Positions 33,974 to 42,125 of a DNA stretch of 56,157 nt are shown one piece after another. Each line of letters starts with the position of its first letter. Positions within the stretch are counted from its first letter, which is position 1. The notes under the pieces were generated by a model. It was not told the DNA's origin. It was given only the letters and a program-made list of their open reading frames with translations, and searched no databases. This DNA is from Hydrogenophilus sp. (GTDB taxonomy: Bacteria; Pseudomonadota; Gammaproteobacteria; Burkholderiales; Thiobacillaceae). The position numbers were made by a program, and so were the translations under genes. The DNA is taken from positions 1 through 56,157 of the forward strand of contig DYFL01000011.1 in the NCBI GenBank assembly GCA_020725195.1. The letters are read 5' to 3'.

Positions 33974-35038
33974 ATGCCACCCGTTTCCCCTATCGAGACC
34001 CTACCGGTCACCCTGCTGACGGGTTTTCTGGGCAGCGGCAAGACCACCCTGCTCAACCGGCTCCTGCGCCAAAAGCCCCTCACCGCCGTGGTCATGAACG
34101 AGTTCGGCGAGGTGGGGCTGGACCATCGGCTGCTGGAGGAGACCCGCGGCCCGCTCGCGCTGCTCGCCGGCGGCTGCGTCTGCTGCCAGGTCCAGGGCGC
34201 GCTCGCGCCGACCCTGAAGAACCTCTGGCTGGGCCGCCAGGACGGCAGGCTGCCGCCCTACGAGCGCATCGTCGTCGAGACCACGGGCATCGCCGACCCG
34301 GCCCCCATCCTGGACACCCTGCTCCACGACCGCTGGCTCGCGGCGCGGCACCGGCTGGCCGGGGTGGTCACCACCGTGGACGCCGTCCTCGCCGGCGGCC
34401 AGCTCGACGCGCATGTCGAGGCTGCCCGCCAGGTGGCGGTGGCGGACCGGCTGCTCATCACCAAGGCCGACCTGGCCGAGCCGGCCGCACTCGAGGCCCT
34501 CGAGGCGCGGCTCGCGGCCCTCAATCCGGCCGCGCCCCGGTACAGGGCGCTGCACGGCGAGATCGACCCGGAGCTTCTTCTGGAGGCGGGCTTCCATGAC
34601 CCCGACGCAAAGCCCGCCGAGCTGCAGCGCTGGCTCGGTGCCCAGCGCTACCGGCCGGCCGATCGGGGGCGCCTGGGCGGGCGGGTGCCAGCGGCCCATG
34701 ACGAGCGCATCCGCGCCTTCAGCCTGAGCTTCGACGCGCCGCTCGACTGGATGGGGGTGCAGAGCGCCCTGGAGATGCTGGTGGCCTTCCGGCCGCAGCA
34801 CCTGCTGCGCCTGAAGGCCATCGTCAACGTGAAGGGCGAGGCCGCTCCCGTGGTGCTGCACTGCGTGCAGCACGTCCTGCACCCGCCGGCCCGGCTGGCC
34901 GCCTGGCCCGACGACGACCGCCGCAGCCGCTTCGTGTTCATCGTCAGCGACCTGGACGAAGGCTTCGTGCGCAAGCTGCTGGAAGATTTCACCCTGGCCG
35001 CGGCCGAGGGGGTATTCACCCCGACAACCGTGGCATAA
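33974..35038 (+). CDS. CobW/COG0523-family GTPase (metallochaperone)
   Basis: 354-residue G3E GTPase: P-loop [15 protein letters not shown], the metal-binding CxCC motif [10 protein letters not shown] near residue 62, switch region [10 protein letters not shown] and NKxD-like [11 protein letters not shown]-terminal CobW_C domain follows. Members insert or allocate metals, several of them zinc. Proximity to dksA and, 2.6 kb on, znuA/znuB suggests zinc allocation, but this is inference. ATG 33974 has no clear ribosome-binding site. Its natural 5' end appears duplicated upstream. Confidence 0.9.
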   Translation: MPPVSPIETLPVTLLTGFLGSGKTTLLNRLLRQKPLTAVVMNEFGEVGLDHRLLEETRGPLALLAGGCVCCQVQGALAPTLKNLWLGRQDGRLPPYERIVVETTGIADPAPILDTLLHDRWLAARHRLAGVVTTVDAVLAGGQLDAHVEAARQVAVADRLLITKADLAEPAALEALEARLAALNPAAPRYRALHGEIDPELLLEAGFHDPDAKPAELQRWLGAQRYRPADRGRLGGRVPAAHDERIRAFSLSFDAPLDWMGVQSALEMLVAFRPQHLLRLKAIVNVKGEAAPVVLHCVQHVLHPPARLAAWPDDDRRSRFVFIVSDLDEGFVRKLLEDFTLAAAEGVFTPTTVA

Positions 35039-35112
35039 TGCACCGCCATTTGCTTAAGGCAATAACCGCTTCATTTGCAACACCCTTGACGCGTTTCGCA
35101 GGAGGACTAAGC

Positions 35113-35568
35113 GTGGCCGCCACCAAGAAAGCCGCAACCACCGCCAAGAAGGCACCTGCCCAGGCCCTGACCGAGGCCCAGATCCTCAAGATGTCCGACA
35201 AGGACTACATGAACGAGGCCCAGCTCGAGTTCTTCAGGGCCCGGCTCCTGGCCATGAAGGAAGACATCCTGGCCAACGCCCGGGAGACCGGGGAGCACCT
35301 CAAGGAGAACGAGGTCTTCGCCGACCCCAACGACCGCGCCACGGTGGAAGAGGAGAACATGCTGGAGCAGCGCGTGCGCGACCGCGAGCGCAAGCTCTTG
35401 AAGAAGATCGACTCGGCGCTCCGGCGCATCGAGGCCGGCGAATACGGCTACTGCCTGGAGACCGGCGAGCCCATCGGCGTGCCCCGGCTGCTCGCCCGGC
35501 CCACCGCGGAGCTGTCCATCGAGGCCCAGGAAAAGCACGAGCGCCTGGAAAGGCTCTACGCCGACTGA
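35113..35568 (+). CDS. dksA: RNA polymerase-binding regulator DksA
   Basis: Secondary-channel factor that works with ppGpp in the stringent response. 151 residues: a Lys/Ala-rich N-terminal tail, a coiled-coil arm (ARLLAMKEDILANARETGE... DRATVEEENMLEQRVRDRER) with the tip acidic residues DPNDRA, and a C-terminal globule. Only the first of the four E. coli zinc cysteines is kept (GYCLETGEPIG), as I understand is usual in alpha- and betaproteobacteria. GTG 35113 has a strong AGGAGG 7 nt upstream and is preferred to an in-frame ATG at 35038 abutting the GTPase stop. Confidence 0.94.
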   Translation: MAATKKAATTAKKAPAQALTEAQILKMSDKDYMNEAQLEFFRARLLAMKEDILANARETGEHLKENEVFADPNDRATVEEENMLEQRVRDRERKLLKKIDSALRRIEAGEYGYCLETGEPIGVPRLLARPTAELSIEAQEKHERLERLYAD

Positions 35569-35617
35569 TCCCGGGCGGCCCGGTCCCGCACCGGCCGCCC
35601 AGGCCTGAGCCGAAGCC

Positions 35618-35842
35618 GTGAATCTCGCCCAGAAGCTTCTCGTCGGCCTGATCCGCGTCTACCAGGTGGCGCTGTCGCCCTACTTCGGCAGCCAGTGCCG
35701 CTTCACCCCCACCTGCTCGGAATACGCCAAGGAGGCCGTCAGGCAGCACGGCGCCCTCAAGGGCAGCTGGCTCGCCATCCGCCGCATCGGCCGCTGCCAC
35801 CCCTACCACCCGGGCGGCCACGACCCGGTCCCGCCCAAATGA
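35618..35842 (+). CDS. yidD: Membrane protein insertion efficiency factor YidD
   Basis: 74-residue membrane-associated protein aiding YidC-dependent insertion. The family core [19 protein letters not shown] and the C-terminal [17 protein letters not shown] are intact. GTG 35618 is used, with a weak upstream site. The usual place is between rnpA and yidC near the origin. Here it follows dksA, so it is relocated or a second copy. Confidence 0.9.
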   Translation: MNLAQKLLVGLIRVYQVALSPYFGSQCRFTPTCSEYAKEAVRQHGALKGSWLAIRRIGRCHPYHPGGHDPVPPK

Positions 35843-35848
35843 TCCTTG

Positions 35849-35996
35849 AATCCGCAGATGACGCCGATGAACGCAGATAAAGGCTTATCGAATCGACGGC
35901 TTGCCGGAATGTTCAGACGCCCCGCATGGGCGGCAGGCTGGAAGGGGCTGATCCTTTGAAATATCTGCGTAGATCTGCGTCATCTGCGGATCAACC
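35849..35996. repeat. CCGCAGATGACG-type inverted repeat
   Basis: Left arm 35849-35879 and right arm 35961-35996 are reverse complements built of CAGATGACG / CAGATGAACG units; about 80 bp lie between. Same family as 17202-17345. It fills the gap between yidD and the small His/Cys protein. Confidence 0.85.
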
Positions 35997-36008
35997 GCTT
36001 TTCCCGGG

Positions 36009-36305
36009 ATGATGCGCCGCAACTGGCTCGCCGCGGCCCTGCTGGGCCTCGCCCTGCTGCTCGGCCAGCTGGGCGGTACGCTGCACGCCCTCAGCCACCT
36101 CGCCGAGGGCGACAAGGACCGCCCCCACGCCGCCTGCCAGCTCTGCGTCGCCTATTCCGCCTTCGACCATGCCACGCCGGCCGCGCACGCCGAACTGGCG
36201 GCCGAAAGCGCGGAGCCGGCCGGCTTCGCGCCCGCCCGGCACGGCCACACCCCGCGTTCCATCCTCCCCTACGCCCCCCGCGCCCCACCCCGACCCCTCG
36301 CCTGA
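36009..36305 (+). CDS. Small secreted or membrane-anchored His/Cys protein (DUF2946-like)
   Basis: 98 residues with an N-terminal hydrophobic segment (WLAAALLGLALLLGQLGG) and a motif HAACQLCVAY; several His residues are scattered over the rest. The arrangement resembles DUF2946-type proteins found next to metal-uptake genes; I cannot assign a function. Could bind zinc or copper in the periplasm. A 12-bp perfect GC stem follows its stop. Confidence 0.65.
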   Translation: MMRRNWLAAALLGLALLLGQLGGTLHALSHLAEGDKDRPHAACQLCVAYSAFDHATPAAHAELAAESAEPAGFAPARHGHTPRSILPYAPRAPPRPLA

Positions 36306-36314
36306 GCGATCGAC

Positions 36315-36342
36315 GGCCTCCGGCGGATGCCTCCGCCGGAGG
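36315..36342. terminator. GC-rich hairpin after the small His/Cys gene
   Basis: GCCTCCGGCGGA-TGCC-TCCGCCGGAGGC, a perfect 12-bp stem. No U-tract follows, so it may stabilise or attenuate the message rather than end it. It sits 10 bp after the stop and 29 bp before the barrel gene start. Confidence 0.45.
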
Positions 36343-36370
36343 CGCCATCCATTCTCTGACGAGGTGAACC

Positions 36371-37696
36371 ATGTTCAAACGCAGCATCCTGGCCTGCGCC
36401 CTGCTGGGCGCCTGGGGCCAGGCCCAGGCCAATGGCGAGATCGACACCCTGCGCGCCGAGTTCGCGCGGCTCAAACAACACTACGAGGCCCGGCTCAAGG
36501 ACCTGGAGGCGCGCCTGCAGGCGGCCGAGGCCAGGCCGGCCGCCCCGGAGCCCGCGGCGCCCGCCGCCGCCTCCGGCTTCAACCCGGAGGCGAGCCTCAT
36601 CCTCCAGGGCCGCTACGCCCACCGCAAGGACATCGAGGAGCGCGGCCTCACCGGCTTCCTGCCCGCAGGCGGACACGCCCACGGCACCGAGCGCGGCTTC
36701 AGCGTGGACCACTCGGAGCTGGTCCTGAGCGCCAGCGTCGACCCCTACTTCCGCGGCTACGCCACCGTCGCCCTGGTGGACGAGGAGGTCAAGACGGAGG
36801 AGGCCTGGTTCCAGACCCTGGGCTTGAGCGAGGGCCTGAGCCTCAAGGGCGGCCGCTTCTACTCCGGCCTGGGCTACGTCAACGAGCAGCACCCCCACGC
36901 CTGGGACTTCGCCGAGGTGCCGCTCATGTACCAGGCCCTGTTCGGCGAGCGCTTCAGCCACGACGGGGTGCAGCTCAAGTGGCTGGCACCCACCGAGACC
37001 TTCCTGGAGTTCGGCCTGGAGGCCGGCCGCGGCCAGAACTTCCCGGGCACCGAGCGCGGCGGCAACGGCGTCGGCGCCTGGAGCGCCTTCGCCAAGGTGG
37101 GCGGCGACGTCGGCGTCGAGCACGGCTGGCGGGCCGGGCTCGCCCACCTGCGCGCCCGGCCCGAGGGGCGCGCCGGCCACTGGGAGGACACGAACGAGGT
37201 CGAGGCGGAGACGCACTTTACCGGCACCTCGCGCGCCTGGGTGGCCGACTTCGTCTGGAAGTGGGCGCCGGACGGCAATCCCAAGTACCGCAATCTCAAG
37301 CTGCAGGCCGAATACTTCCGGCGCAGCGAAAGCGGGGACCTCGTCTGCGAGGACAACGGCCCCGCTGGGGGCGCATGCACCGACGGCAGCGACGCATACC
37401 GCTCGCGGCAGTCCGGCTGGTACGCCCAAAGCGTCTACCAGTTCATGCCCCGCTGGCGTGTGGGTGTGCGCTACGACCGCCTGGATTCCGGCACGGTCGA
37501 CTTCGGGGCGCTGCCGCTCGAGGCGGCGGACTACAGCCCGAGCCGCTGGAGCCTGATGACGGACTGGTCGCCCTCGGAGTTCTCCCGCGTCCGCCTGCAG
37601 TGGGCCCGCGACCGCTCCATGGAGGGCATCAGCGAGAACCAGGTCACCCTGCAGTACATCATGAGCCTGGGCGCCCACGGCGCGCACAAGTTCTGA
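36371..37696 (+). CDS. Outer-membrane beta-barrel protein of a zinc-uptake cluster
   Basis: 441 residues: signal peptide ending AQA (about 1-20), a short coiled coil (ARLKQHYEARLKDLEARLQ), then repeated amphipathic strands. The C-terminal strand ends in Phe (LGAHGAHKF), typical of outer-membrane barrels. It has His-containing loops and one Cys pair (VCEDN...ACTDG). It is co-directional with znuA, whose start follows by 14 nt. Probably a porin for metal entry; there is no TonB box or plug domain that I can see. Confidence 0.72.
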   Translation: MFKRSILACALLGAWGQAQANGEIDTLRAEFARLKQHYEARLKDLEARLQAAEARPAAPEPAAPAAASGFNPEASLILQGRYAHRKDIEERGLTGFLPAGGHAHGTERGFSVDHSELVLSASVDPYFRGYATVALVDEEVKTEEAWFQTLGLSEGLSLKGGRFYSGLGYVNEQHPHAWDFAEVPLMYQALFGERFSHDGVQLKWLAPTETFLEFGLEAGRGQNFPGTERGGNGVGAWSAFAKVGGDVGVEHGWRAGLAHLRARPEGRAGHWEDTNEVEAETHFTGTSRAWVADFVWKWAPDGNPKYRNLKLQAEYFRRSESGDLVCEDNGPAGGACTDGSDAYRSRQSGWYAQSVYQFMPRWRVGVRYDRLDSGTVDFGALPLEAADYSPSRWSLMTDWSPSEFSRVRLQWARDRSMEGISENQVTLQYIMSLGAHGAHKF

Positions 37697-37710
37697 GAGG
37701 AGGGCGCAGA

Positions 37711-38733
37711 TTGAAGATCACGTTCCCACGGCTGCGGCTTCGTGGGAGCGGCTTCAGCCGCGATTTCGCCCCGTGCCGCCGCCGTTCGCGGCTGAAGCCG
37801 CTCCCACAAGGAAGACCCAACGTGCTCCCAGCCTTCTGTGCCTCTGTGTCTCTGTGGTTACTGGCCTTGTTTTCCTTCCCCGCCCAGGCCGCCCTCAACG
37901 TGCTCGCCTGCGAGCCGGAGTGGGCGGCGCTCGCCCGGGAGCTGGGCGGCGACAAGGTGAGCGTTCACTCCGCCACCACCGCCTACCAGGACCCGCACCG
38001 CATCGAGGCGCGGCCCTCGCTCATCGCCCGCGCCCGCCGGGCGGACCTGGTGGTCTGCACCGGCGCGGAGCTGGAGGCGGGCTGGCTGCCGGTGCTGCTG
38101 CGGGAGTCGGCCAACCCGCGCATCCAGCCCGGCCGGCCCGGGCACTTCGAGGCGGCGGCCTACGTCCCGCTCCTGGACAGGCCCGCGCGGGTGGACCGCG
38201 CCGAGGGCGACGTGCACGCCCAGGGCAACCCCCACATCCAGACGAGCCCCCACAACATCGCCCGCGTGGCCGAGGCCCTGGCGCGGCGCTTGAGTGAGCT
38301 CGACCCGGCCTACGCCGGCCACTACGCCGCGCGCCACGCCGACTTCGCCGGGCGCTGGCAGCAGGCCATCGGGCGCTGGGAGGCGCGGGCCGCCCCGCTC
38401 AGGGGGGTGGCCGTGGTCTCGCAGCACCAGGGCTTCCCCTACCTCTACCAGTGGCTGGGGCTCCAGGAGGTGGCCGTGCTGGAGCCCAAGCCCGGGCTGG
38501 AGCCCTCCGCCGCGCACCTCGCCCGGGTGCTGGAGGCGCTGCGCACGCGCCCGGCGCGGATGGTCGTCCGCGCCGCCTACCAGTCCGAGCGCCCCAGCGC
38601 CTGGATCGCCGCGCGCGCCGGCATCCCGGCCGTGGCCCTGCCGTTCACCGTGGGCGGCTCGGAGCGGGCGGGCGACCTCTTCGGGCTGTTCGACGACACC
38701 CTGGAACGCCTGCTTCAGGCGGCGGCCCGGTGA
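37711..38733 (+). CDS. znuA: Zinc ABC transporter periplasmic binding protein ZnuA, with repeat-derived signal peptide
   Basis: Metal-binding lipobox-free periplasmic protein. Ligand-type motifs are QDPHRIEARPSL, GNPHIQTSPHN and SQHQGFPY. The likely start is TTG 37711, because AGGAGG lies about 8 nt before it and the next gene-like start is far inside. The first 55 residues then include a REP palindrome (Arg-rich, RLRLRGSGFSRDF...) and an ACAGAGG-type repeat that encodes part of the hydrophobic core (FCASVSLWLLALFSFPAQA). Mature protein would begin ALNVLACEPEW. GTG 37819 is an alternative start that skips the Arg-rich part. The typical His-rich loop is weak. Confidence 0.85.
   Translation: MKITFPRLRLRGSGFSRDFAPCRRRSRLKPLPQGRPNVLPAFCASVSLWLLALFSFPAQAALNVLACEPEWAALARELGGDKVSVHSATTAYQDPHRIEARPSLIARARRADLVVCTGAELEAGWLPVLLRESANPRIQPGRPGHFEAAAYVPLLDRPARVDRAEGDVHAQGNPHIQTSPHNIARVAEALARRLSELDPAYAGHYAARHADFAGRWQQAIGRWEARAAPLRGVAVVSQHQGFPYLYQWLGLQEVAVLEPKPGLEPSAAHLARVLEALRTRPARMVVRAAYQSERPSAWIAARAGIPAVALPFTVGGSERAGDLFGLFDDTLERLLQAAAR
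37735..37807. repeat. REP-like GTGGGAGCGGCTTCAGCCGC inverted pair in the znuA 5' end
   Basis: Left arm GTGGGAGCGGCTTCAGCCGC and right arm GCGGCTGAAGCCGCTCCCAC around about 32 bp. Third copy of the family. Confidence 0.88.
37826..37858. repeat. Half-copy of CCTCTGTGTCTCTGTGGTT repeat in the znuA signal region
   Basis: Tandem (T)CTGTGCCT / CTGTGTCT / CTGTGGTT units, one arm only. Read in the znuA frame it encodes hydrophobic residues (FCASVSLWL). Confidence 0.75.
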
Positions 38734-39473
38734 GCGAGCTGGCCTGGCTCGCGGCACCGTTCCTCGCCGGCCTCGTGGTCCTGGCGAGCCACGTGCCCCT
38801 GGGCCGCCAGGTGCTCGCCCGCGGCATCGTCTTCGTCGACCTGGCCGTGGCCCAGATCGCCGGCCTGGGGGTGATCGCCGCGCACGCCTTCGGCTGGGAG
38901 GCGGCGGGCTGGGAGGTGCAGGCGGCGGCCTTCGGCGCCGCGCTCCTCGGCGCCTGGCTGCTCGCCCGCATCGAGCGGCACTGGCCCGACCTGGAGGAGC
39001 CCCTGATCGGCTCGCTCTTCGTGCTGGCGGCGAGCCTCGCCGCCCTGGTCTCCGCCCACGACCCGCACGGCGGCGAGCACCTGCGCGACCTGCTGGTGGG
39101 CCAGGTCCTCTGGACCGGCTGGCCCCAGCTGGGCCTGGCGGCAGGGGCCAGCGTCGCGGCGCTGGGCCTCTGGCGCATCTTCCGCGGCCGGCCCTGGGCC
39201 TTCTACCTCGCCCTGGCCCTCTGCGTCACCGTGTCGGTGCAGCTCGTGGGGGTGTGGCTGGTCTTCGCCAGCCTGATCCTGCCCGCCCTGGCGGTGCGCC
39301 GCCTGGGCCGCGCACGGGGCCTCGTCGTGGGCTACGGCCTCGGCGCCGCGGGCTACGGCATCGGCCTCGCCCTCTCCGCCACCCTGGACTGGCCGGCGGG
39401 GGCGGTGATCGTGGTGGCGCTGGCCGCCTGCGCCCTGGCCGTCGGGCGGGCCATCCGGCCTGCAGGGCTATAA
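38730..39473 (+). CDS. znuB: Zinc ABC transporter permease ZnuB
   Basis: 247-residue inner-membrane permease of the ABC-3 family with about eight hydrophobic segments. The block [17 protein letters not shown] and [17 protein letters not shown] are typical. GTG 38730 overlaps the znuA stop (GTGA). No ATPase (znuC) gene is nearby, so the ATP-binding subunit must come from elsewhere. Confidence 0.9.
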   Translation: MSELAWLAAPFLAGLVVLASHVPLGRQVLARGIVFVDLAVAQIAGLGVIAAHAFGWEAAGWEVQAAAFGAALLGAWLLARIERHWPDLEEPLIGSLFVLAASLAALVSAHDPHGGEHLRDLLVGQVLWTGWPQLGLAAGASVAALGLWRIFRGRPWAFYLALALCVTVSVQLVGVWLVFASLILPALAVRRLGRARGLVVGYGLGAAGYGIGLALSATLDWPAGAVIVVALAACALAVGRAIRPAGL

Positions 39474-39474
39474 T
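39469..39474 (+). promoter_or_regulatory. -10 box candidate for hslV
   Basis: Perfect TATAAT overlapping the znuB stop codon, 34 bp before the hslV ATG. No clear -35 or heat-shock sigma motif is visible. Confidence 0.35.
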
Positions 39475-39507
39475 CAAAGCCTTCCATCGAGGCGGGAACG
39501 AGAGGTC

Positions 39508-40047
39508 ATGAGCAGCGAGATCTGGCACGGCACCACCATCCTCTCCGTGCGCCGCGGCGGCCAGGTGGCCCTGGGCGGCGACGGCCAGGTGACCCTGGGC
39601 AACGTGGTCATCAAGGCCAGCGCCCGCAAGGTGCGCCGCCTCTACCAGGAGCAGGTCCTGGCCGGCTTCGCCGGCGGCACCGCGGACGCCTTCACCCTGT
39701 TCGAGCGCTTCGAGGCCAAGCTGGAGAAGCACCAGGGCCACCTGGTCAGGAGCGCGGTGGAACTGGCCAAGGACTGGCGCACCGACCGCATCCTGCGGCG
39801 CCTGGAGGCCATGCTGGCGGTGGCCGACAAGCAGAGCACCCTCATCCTCACCGGCGCCGGCGACGTGCTGGAGCCGGAGTTCGGCATCGCCGCCATCGGC
39901 AGCGGCGGCGCCTACGCCCAGGCCGCCGCCCGGGCCCTGCTGGAGAATACCGAGCTGGGGCCGGAGGAGGTGGTGCGCCGGTCCCTGGAGATCGCCGGCG
40001 ACATCTGCATCTACACCAACCGCAGCTTCAGCATCGAGACGCTGTAA
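39508..40047 (+). CDS. hslV: ATP-dependent protease subunit HslV
   Basis: 179-residue threonine protease of the HslUV (ClpQY) complex. [12 protein letters not shown] places the catalytic Thr after a short propeptide, and [20 protein letters not shown] is the family core. AGAGG precedes the ATG. hslU, normally next, is absent. A palindromic repeat and the convergent regA gene follow instead. HslV needs HslU for activity, so hslU is presumably elsewhere on the chromosome. Confidence 0.95.
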   Translation: MSSEIWHGTTILSVRRGGQVALGGDGQVTLGNVVIKASARKVRRLYQEQVLAGFAGGTADAFTLFERFEAKLEKHQGHLVRSAVELAKDWRTDRILRRLEAMLAVADKQSTLILTGAGDVLEPEFGIAAIGSGGAYAQAAARALLENTELGPEEVVRRSLEIAGDICIYTNRSFSIETL

Positions 40048-40136
40048 GAGTGCTGAGTGCTGAGTGCTGAGTGCCGAGCGGGGGGCACCCCTCTTCGCAG
40101 CACACGCCACTCAGCACTCAGCACTCATCACTCGTC
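40048..40136. repeat. GTGCTGAGTGCTGAG-type inverted repeat
   Basis: Left arm 40048-40080 of GTGCTGA units; right arm 40108-40136 is the reverse complement. It starts one base after the hslV stop and runs into regA. The last codons and stop of regA lie in the right arm. Confidence 0.85.
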
Positions 40137-40679
40137 GCTCACCGGCTTCTTCTCCAGCTTCCTCTGCAGGGTGCGCCGGTGCATCTTGAGCGCGCGCGCG
40201 GTGGCGGAGACGTTGCCGTCGTGCTCGGCGAGCACCTTCTGGATGTGCTCCCACTCCAGCCGCCTGACCGACAGCGGCGCCTCCGCCGGCTCCACCCCGG
40301 CGTCGCCGGCGTCCCGGTAGAGGGCGGCGAGGATCGCGTCGGCGTCGGCCGGCTTGGCCAGGTAGTGCGTCGCCCCCAGCTTGATCGCCTCGACGGCGGT
40401 GGCGATGCTGGCGTAGCCGGTGAGCACCACGATGCGCATCGCCGGGTTCAGGGCCTTGAGCCGCGGCACCAGGGCGAGGCCCGACTCGCCGGGCATCCTC
40501 AGGTCCACCACGGCGGCGTCGGGCGGCTGCGCCTGGGCCAGAGTGAGCGCCTGCTCCGCGCCGGATGCGCTCGCCACCTTGAGGCCGCGCCGGCTCATGG
40601 CGCGGGCGAGCACCGTGCGGAAGGCCTCGTCGTCGTCGACGACGAGCAGCGACAGGCCGGCCGCGGGCGTCCCGCTCAC
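40128..40679 (-). CDS. regA: Redox response regulator RegA/PrrA type
   Basis: 183 residues: receiver domain with phospho-acceptor Asp in VVDLRMPGESG (near residue 58) and Lys in YLAKPAD. A C-terminal Fis-like helix-turn-helix (VSATARALKMHRRTLQRKL) is characteristic of the RegA/PrrA/ActR group. GTG 40679 overlaps the sensor stop. The final VSDE and stop come from a palindromic repeat. Regulates energy and carbon metabolism according to redox state in relatives. Confidence 0.9.
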   Translation of the reverse strand: MSGTPAAGLSLLVVDDDEAFRTVLARAMSRRGLKVASASGAEQALTLAQAQPPDAAVVDLRMPGESGLALVPRLKALNPAMRIVVLTGYASIATAVEAIKLGATHYLAKPADADAILAALYRDAGDAGVEPAEAPLSVRRLEWEHIQKVLAEHDGNVSATARALKMHRRTLQRKLEKKPVSDE

Positions 40680-41980
40680 GGCGCCGCCCTCAGGCCGGCC
40701 AGGGGCACGCTGAGGCTGGCCGCGCTGCCGCCGCCCTCGCGCGCCGCCAGGGCGAGGCGGCCGCCCAGCCGCTCCACGGCGGCCTGGACCAGGGCCAGCC
40801 CCAGGCCGCGGCCCTCGCCCTTGGTGCTGAAGAAGCCGGCGCCCGGCGCCCGGGCGAGCTCCGCGGGCAGGCCGGGTCCGCTGTCGAGCACGCGCACCGT
40901 CAGGTGCTGCGCGTCCCAGGCCCCCTCGATCGCCACCGCCCCGGGCGAGGCGTCGGCCGCGTTGTTGTAGAGGCTCACCAGGGCCTGGGCGAGCACGGGG
41001 TCGGGCCGTACCGCCGGGGCCGGGCGCGCGCCCTCCCAGCGGCTCGCCGCGGCGACCTCGGGCCGCATCAGGCGCCAGTCCTCCACCGTCTTCTCCAGCC
41101 ATTCGTCCAGGGGCAGGGTCTCGCCGCCCCGGCTCACCCCGGCCGCGGCGGTCATGCGGGTGAGCAGGGCCTTGCAGCGCTCCGTCTGGGCCCCGAGCAG
41201 GGCCAGGCTCTCCGCCAGCTCCGGATCGTCGCCGTAGTCCGCCTCCAGCTCCCGGGTCACCAGGGCCACGGTCCCCAGGGGGGTCGACAGCTCGTGGGCG
41301 GCGCCGGCGGCGAGCATGCCCAGGGCGAAGAGGCCCTCGTCCCGCAGCGCCTTCTCCCGCGCCTCGGCGAGCTGCCGCTCCCGCGCCCTCAGGCTCGCCG
41401 CGAGCCGGGTCACGAAGCCGACCACCAAGGCGGCGCTCACCGCGAAGTTGAACCACATGCCCCAGAGGTGCAGGTCGAAGGCGTCCAGCCCGGCCGGGGC
41501 CGGCAGGGGCAGATGGAAGAAGACGAGCAGGGTGTAGGCCGAGGCGGTGAGCAGCGCCATCAGCCAGGCCGCGGCGGCGGGCAGGGCCGTGGCGGCCAGG
41601 ATGACGGGCAGCAGCAGCAGGGAGACGAAGGGGTTGGTGTAGCCGCCGCTGAAATAGAGCTGTGCCGCCAGGGCGGCCGCGTCCACCCCAAGGTGGGCGA
41701 AGGCCTCGGCCTCGCTCGCCGGCCAGGGCTGCCCGAGGCGCAGCGCGACGGCCAGGTTCATCAGGGCGAGCAGGCCCGCGATCGCCAGCATGGGCGCCAG
41801 GGGCAGCGGCATGCCCAGGCCGGCGTGCACCAGGAGGATGGCCAGGACCTGGCCCGCGACCCCGAGCCAGCGCAGCCAGAACAGCCGCCGCAGCAGGCCC
41901 GCGGCCGGGTCGGCGAGGGCATCCCCGGTGCGGCGGTCCGTCGGGAGGGCGTTGACCGGGGAATCCGGGTTCAAGGGCAT
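40676..41980 (-). CDS. regB: Redox sensor histidine kinase RegB/PrrB type
   Basis: 434-residue membrane kinase with about six hydrophobic segments in the first 200 residues. The H-box GAAHELSTPLGTVAL (near 228) has the RegB-specific context. A cysteine in TERCKALL corresponds to the redox-active Cys of RegB. The ATP-binding domain has NNAADASPG and GRGLGLALVQ. ATG 41980. Overlaps regA by 4 nt. A RegA-like inverted site lies 36 bp upstream of its start codon. Confidence 0.9.
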   Translation of the reverse strand: MPLNPDSPVNALPTDRRTGDALADPAAGLLRRLFWLRWLGVAGQVLAILLVHAGLGMPLPLAPMLAIAGLLALMNLAVALRLGQPWPASEAEAFAHLGVDAAALAAQLYFSGGYTNPFVSLLLLPVILAATALPAAAAWLMALLTASAYTLLVFFHLPLPAPAGLDAFDLHLWGMWFNFAVSAALVVGFVTRLAASLRARERQLAEAREKALRDEGLFALGMLAAGAAHELSTPLGTVALVTRELEADYGDDPELAESLALLGAQTERCKALLTRMTAAAGVSRGGETLPLDEWLEKTVEDWRLMRPEVAAASRWEGARPAPAVRPDPVLAQALVSLYNNAADASPGAVAIEGAWDAQHLTVRVLDSGPGLPAELARAPGAGFFSTKGEGRGLGLALVQAAVERLGGRLALAAREGGGSAASLSVPLAGLRAAP

Positions 41981-42015
41981 GGGGCGATTGTAGCGCCGGG
42001 CCGCCGGGGCGGGGT

Positions 42016-42030
42016 GCGGCGATATGTCGC
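42016..42030. promoter_or_regulatory. RegA/PrrA-type binding site candidate
   Basis: GCGGC-GATAT-GTCGC fits the GCGNC-N5-GNCGC pattern reported for RegA-family regulators. It sits between regB (minus) and the PCuAC gene (plus), so it could control either. Confidence 0.45.
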
Positions 42031-42125
42031 ATTCCGGCCCGGGCCTCGTGCGGCTAAGCTGGATTACGTCTCCATCACGAGTCCCCCGACTCGATTCACG
42101 GCCCCCGCAAGGGGGCTTTTTGTGT
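42031..42125 (+). ncRNA. Possible small RNA or attenuated leader ending in a strong terminator
   Basis: About 95 bases without a reading frame contain a CGAGTC-CCC-GACTCG-type hairpin (42078-42094). An intrinsic terminator of GCCCCC-GCAA-GGGGGC type with TTTTTG follows (42099-42123). No plus-strand gene precedes it, so the terminator must end a short transcript starting near 42000, or attenuate the PCuAC message. No promoter is convincing. Confidence 0.4.
42099..42123 (+). terminator. Intrinsic terminator upstream of the PCuAC gene
   Basis: GCCCCC-GCAA-GGGGGC stem-loop followed by TTTTTG. Confidence 0.75.

Noticed and set aside
35430-35540. DksA with a destroyed zinc finger as an adaptation to zinc limitation
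   Set aside because: Single-cysteine DksA (CxxT, then Ser/Ala) is, to my knowledge, the ordinary form in alpha- and betaproteobacteria, so it is not evidence by itself.
40048-40136. CRISPR-like tandem repeats
   Set aside because: Units are only 7 nt without spacers, arranged as two facing arms, and no cas genes are nearby.
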